Source: Cyclobacterium sp. | GTDB lineage: Bacteria; Bacteroidota; Bacteroidia; Cytophagales; Cyclobacteriaceae | Reading direction: 5' to 3' | Length of the DNA: 64,000 nucleotides | Assembly (NCBI RefSeq): GCF_014762705.1 | Contig: NZ_JABURL010000111.1 | Coordinates: 1-64,000 of the forward strand | Shown here: positions 61,755 to 64,000 of the stretch, in pieces | How the letters are laid out: every line of letters starts with the position of its first letter | Position numbering within the stretch: position 1 is the stretch's first letter | The notes under the pieces: model-generated | Seen by the model: the letters and a program-made list of their open reading frames with translations, nothing else | What the model was told of the DNA's origin: nothing | The model's database searches: none | Made by a program: the position numbers and the translations under genes

Positions 61755-62183
61755 ATGCAACATATTACACATGTGAAGATTTTTCAATCAAATATCGACA
61801 AATACTGCAGGTCAATACAATACTTAGAAAAAGTATTGCAAAGGCTTTCTTTATTTCGGGCGATATTTTTTGTGAGCTCTCTTGTTGTTGTTACCATTCT
61901 TGCAAATGCAAGGTTATTGATGTCAGTATGGATTGCTTTTCCTTTCTGCATAATTGGGTTTGCCTTTTTACTCCTGCGCTATAACAAAGTAAACAGTCTT
62001 AAGGAAACTTGTACCTCTTTAAAGAAAATCAATAAAGATGAGCTCTTAAAACTTGAAAACAACCTGGAAAGCTTCCCTACCGGAGACTCCTATCGGATAG
62101 AAGGACATGCATATGTTACTGATCTGGATGTTTTTGGCTCCCATTCACTATTCCAGGGAGATTTTGAGTACAGCGGTATTTAG
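61755..62183 (+). pseudogene. N-terminal remnant of a MutS-related membrane protein
   Basis: The 142-codon ORF contains a coiled helix, two membrane helices (LSLFRAIFFVSSLVVVTILANARLLMSVWIAFPFCIIGFAFLLL), a KINKDELLKLENNLESFPTGDSYRIEGHAYVTDLDVFGSHSLFQ segment and then unrelated residues. That segment is the linker that precedes the MutS core domains in Bacteroidota membrane-anchored MutS-like proteins (~590 aa): the ..DLDIFG..SLFQ.. block just before the lever and ATPase domains. The ATPase domain is absent downstream, so the gene is truncated. Confidence 0.65.
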
Positions 62184-62221
62184 GTCTACGTTTCTGATTA
62201 ATCGAACTAAGTTTATTTCTT

Positions 62222-62707
62222 ATGCCCTTAAACAATGCCGAAACACAAGTCCTGCGCCAACACCTGATCGAGTCGCTGAGCGGTGTGAAAGCCCATATTA
62301 CTTTCGATCAGGTTGTGGTCGATTTTCCACTTGACGCCATCAATAGAAAGGTTGCTGGAATTCCCCATTCCCCCTGGGACCTGGTGGAACACATGCGCCT
62401 CGCTCAGCGGGATATCATCGACTTTATTCAAAATCCCAACTACCGGGAAATGAAATGGCCGGATGACTATTGGCCAAATGCTGAAACGGATACTAAAACC
62501 TGGAATGAATCAATTGAAGGTATTATGACTGACCGCAACGCATTGATCCGATTGATTGAGGACAATTCAATCAACCTATTTGCCCCAATTGCACATGTTC
62601 CGGATTACACAATATTTCGGGAGATCATCATTATGGCCAATCACCATTCCTACCACACCGGTCAATTGCTTTACCTAAAAAGGGTTTTTAAAAGTTATGC
62701 TAAATAA
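62222..62707 (+). CDS. DinB family protein
   Basis: A 161-aa DinB-like four-helix protein: AETQVLRQHLIESLSGVKAHITFDQVVVDFPLDAINRKVAGIPHSPWDLVEHMRLAQRDIIDFIQNPNYREMKWPDDYWP, ending PDYTIFREIIIMANHHSYHTGQLLYLKRVF. The metal-binding His residues (EHMRLAQ, NHHSYHTGQL) are in place. DinB-fold proteins include thiol transferases and metal-dependent enzymes; the exact reaction is unknown. It is a single gene immediately upstream of the eCIS sheath ORF. Confidence 0.9.
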   Translation: MPLNNAETQVLRQHLIESLSGVKAHITFDQVVVDFPLDAINRKVAGIPHSPWDLVEHMRLAQRDIIDFIQNPNYREMKWPDDYWPNAETDTKTWNESIEGIMTDRNALIRLIEDNSINLFAPIAHVPDYTIFREIIIMANHHSYHTGQLLYLKRVFKSYAK

Positions 62708-62792
62708 GGAAAATCAAGCATATTTCCACACCTGATATTTACTTGCTTAATGGTTAAAATGGGTAACTTGGTCTGCACTTAACCTTAAACTA

Positions 62793-64000
62793 ATGGGAAA
62801 AATTAAGAAACCAGGGGTATACATTGTAGAGAAAAACGCTTTCCCCTCTTCAGTGGTGGAAGTTGCAAGTGCAATTCCTGCATTTATAGGGCATACCGAA
62901 AAAATTCCGGATGCGGGTGCAGACGGCCTCCTCCGGATCAGCTCGTTAAGGGAATTTGAGCGGTGGTTTGGTGGACCGGCTGACTATCGGTTTCGAATGC
63001 GTAAAGCTACTGAGGAAGGGGAGAAATCCCGAATTGAAGCGCAAAAAAAAGAAGAAAGGGGTGAAAAGCGAGCTGAGTTTGACATCCGCCTGGACCTGAT
63101 AGGTGACAAGGAAGCCTATTCTGTGAGTCGGCTCGGAACCGTGTACAGGCTGTATGAAGCTATGCGATTCTTTTTTCAGAATGGTGGGGGAGCTTGCTAT
63201 ATCATTTCTGTTGGTGGTTATAAGGATCAGATTAGGGAAGAAAGGCTCGCAGACGGACTCCGTAGGCTGGAAAATGAACCGGAACCCACCCTGGTACTGC
63301 TTCCCGATGCCGTATCTCTGGATACAGCCGAGGCATTTTATAGCCTGTGCCGAAAGGTAATCGCCCATTGCGGAAAGATGAGGAACCGGATGGCCATTTT
63401 GGATGTGTACCAGGGCTACAAAGCCTTTCAAAATCCTGCGGGCGGGAAGTCCGTAGTGGATCGGTTCAGGGAAGGGGTAGGAACCGAATCACTAAGTTAT
63501 GCAGCGGCCTATTATCCCTGGTTGGAAACGACGATTGTGCAGGAATCAGAATTGTCATTTCAAAATCTGACGGATGATAGCCTGGCACTGTTGGTTGAAA
63601 TGATCAGTGGAGAACTTGCGCTAACCGATCATCCTGAAAATGAATTAGAAAGCGAAGCGGTACGAAAGGAGCGGGTTTTATCCCTGGTAAAACAACTTCC
63701 CGATTATACATCAGCTGTCGTGAATAGCTGGGACGATGACCCGGATACTTCCGGCAAATTATCTCCCGCTAACCTGCACCGCACGCTTTTGGCGTTGAGT
63801 CAGGCGTATAAAGCATTAATGGGATTTCTGCAAAAGTACCTGAATCAACTGCCACCTGCGGCCGCAATGGCCGGGTTGTACACGTTGGTGGATTCCATGA
63901 GCGGGGTTTGGAAAGCCCCCGCCAATCTTTCCCTGAATTCCGTCATTGCTCCATCTGTACCCATTTCCACTGAAGAGCAGGAATACCTGAATACACCCTT
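62793..64000 (+). CDS. contractile tail sheath protein (eCIS-type), runs off the window edge
   Basis: This ORF is missing from the track because it has no stop within the window. It starts MGKIKKPGVYIVEKNAFPSSVVEVASAIPAFIGHTEKIPDAG, the hallmark N-terminus of eCIS/Afp-type sheath proteins (PGVYIEE..PPSVxxVxTAIPAFIGYT). It continues SSLREFERWFGG, a charged insertion (RMRKATEEGEKSRIEAQKKEERGEKRAEF), then RLYEAMRFFFQNGGGACYIISVGGY and RNRMAILDVYQG. The C-terminal part visible is PPAAAMAGLYTLVDSMSGVWKAPANLSLNSV. 402 codons are open to the last base. It probably belongs to an extracellular contractile injection system, but could be a prophage/tailocin sheath. No CIS gene lies upstream. Confidence 0.88.
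   Translation, partial: MGKIKKPGVYIVEKNAFPSSVVEVASAIPAFIGHTEKIPDAGADGLLRISSLREFERWFGGPADYRFRMRKATEEGEKSRIEAQKKEERGEKRAEFDIRLDLIGDKEAYSVSRLGTVYRLYEAMRFFFQNGGGACYIISVGGYKDQIREERLADGLRRLENEPEPTLVLLPDAVSLDTAEAFYSLCRKVIAHCGKMRNRMAILDVYQGYKAFQNPAGGKSVVDRFREGVGTESLSYAAAYYPWLETTIVQESELSFQNLTDDSLALLVEMISGELALTDHPENELESEAVRKERVLSLVKQLPDYTSAVVNSWDDDPDTSGKLSPANLHRTLLALSQAYKALMGFLQKYLNQLPPAAAMAGLYTLVDSMSGVWKAPANLSLNSVIAPSVPISTEEQEYLNTP

Noticed and set aside
1-64000. tRNA, rRNA or CRISPR arrays
   Set aside because: No direct-repeat/spacer pattern, cloverleaf or rRNA-like sequence was found by eye; a tRNAscan/Infernal run would be decisive.

Overview
The window looks like a chromosomal segment from a Bacteroidota organism, probably a marine or environmental member of the Cytophagales (Cyclobacteriaceae-like). 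This is inferred from the gene families seen: many lipoproteins with short N-terminal lipoboxes, ECF sigma factors followed by membrane and outer-membrane proteins, DUF5777 and YceI proteins, 7TM AraC regulators, long FtsX-like permeases, BlaI/BlaR1 pairs, and PL11 and GH79 carbohydrate enzymes. No 16S gene, tRNA or CRISPR array was seen, so the lineage rests on gene content alone.

Layout. 0-14.6 kb is mostly catabolic and redox: a Tat-exported Gfo/Idh/MocA oxidoreductase with a LacI-type operator upstream, a VOC protein, a minus-strand ECF-sigma operon (sigma, membrane/outer-membrane protein, CHRD lipoprotein, CX4CH lipoprotein, YceI, DUF5777), a PL11 rhamnogalacturonan lyase, and a three-gene 'planctomycete-type' cytochrome cluster (PSCyt1-DUF1549-DUF1553 / DUF1501 / DUF2231-cytochrome-LRR). 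14.6-18 kb is an accessory island: an Rhs C-terminal tip with a membrane immunity candidate, a second decayed Rhs core, an orphan HicB, a broken antitoxin/ParE pair and an intact RelE/ParE pair. 18-34 kb carries exported sugar enzymes (GH43-like propeller, two PQQ-type sugar dehydrogenases, a tannase-like hydrolase with a PKD domain, a GH79-like glycosidase), an AraC regulator and an ABC permease. 34-46 kb holds small regulatory modules: an XRE/membrane-protein pair behind three phased operators, a second ECF-sigma operon, and a BlaI/BlaR1 operon with matching palindromes at both ends. 46-53.5 kb holds a PIN toxin pair, a deacetylase/serine-hydrolase fusion and an arylsulfotransferase/sulfotransferase/MFS cluster. 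53.5-62.7 kb is rich in pseudogenes (BlaR1, DUF2157, GDYXXLXY, MutS-related) between intact housekeeping-type genes and one large exported GH-like lipoprotein.

The most exciting element is at the right edge. An ORF starting at 62793 and running off the window is missing from the ORF track. It reads as a contractile phage-tail sheath protein of the extracellular contractile injection system (eCIS) type. It is probably the first visible gene of an eCIS operon that continues past 64000.

A theme across the window is gene decay by single in-frame stops, internal deletions and one simple-repeat expansion (DUF433). These events cluster near toxin-antitoxin, Rhs and eCIS genes, suggesting several islands with fast turnover inside an otherwise stable polysaccharide-degrading chromosome.
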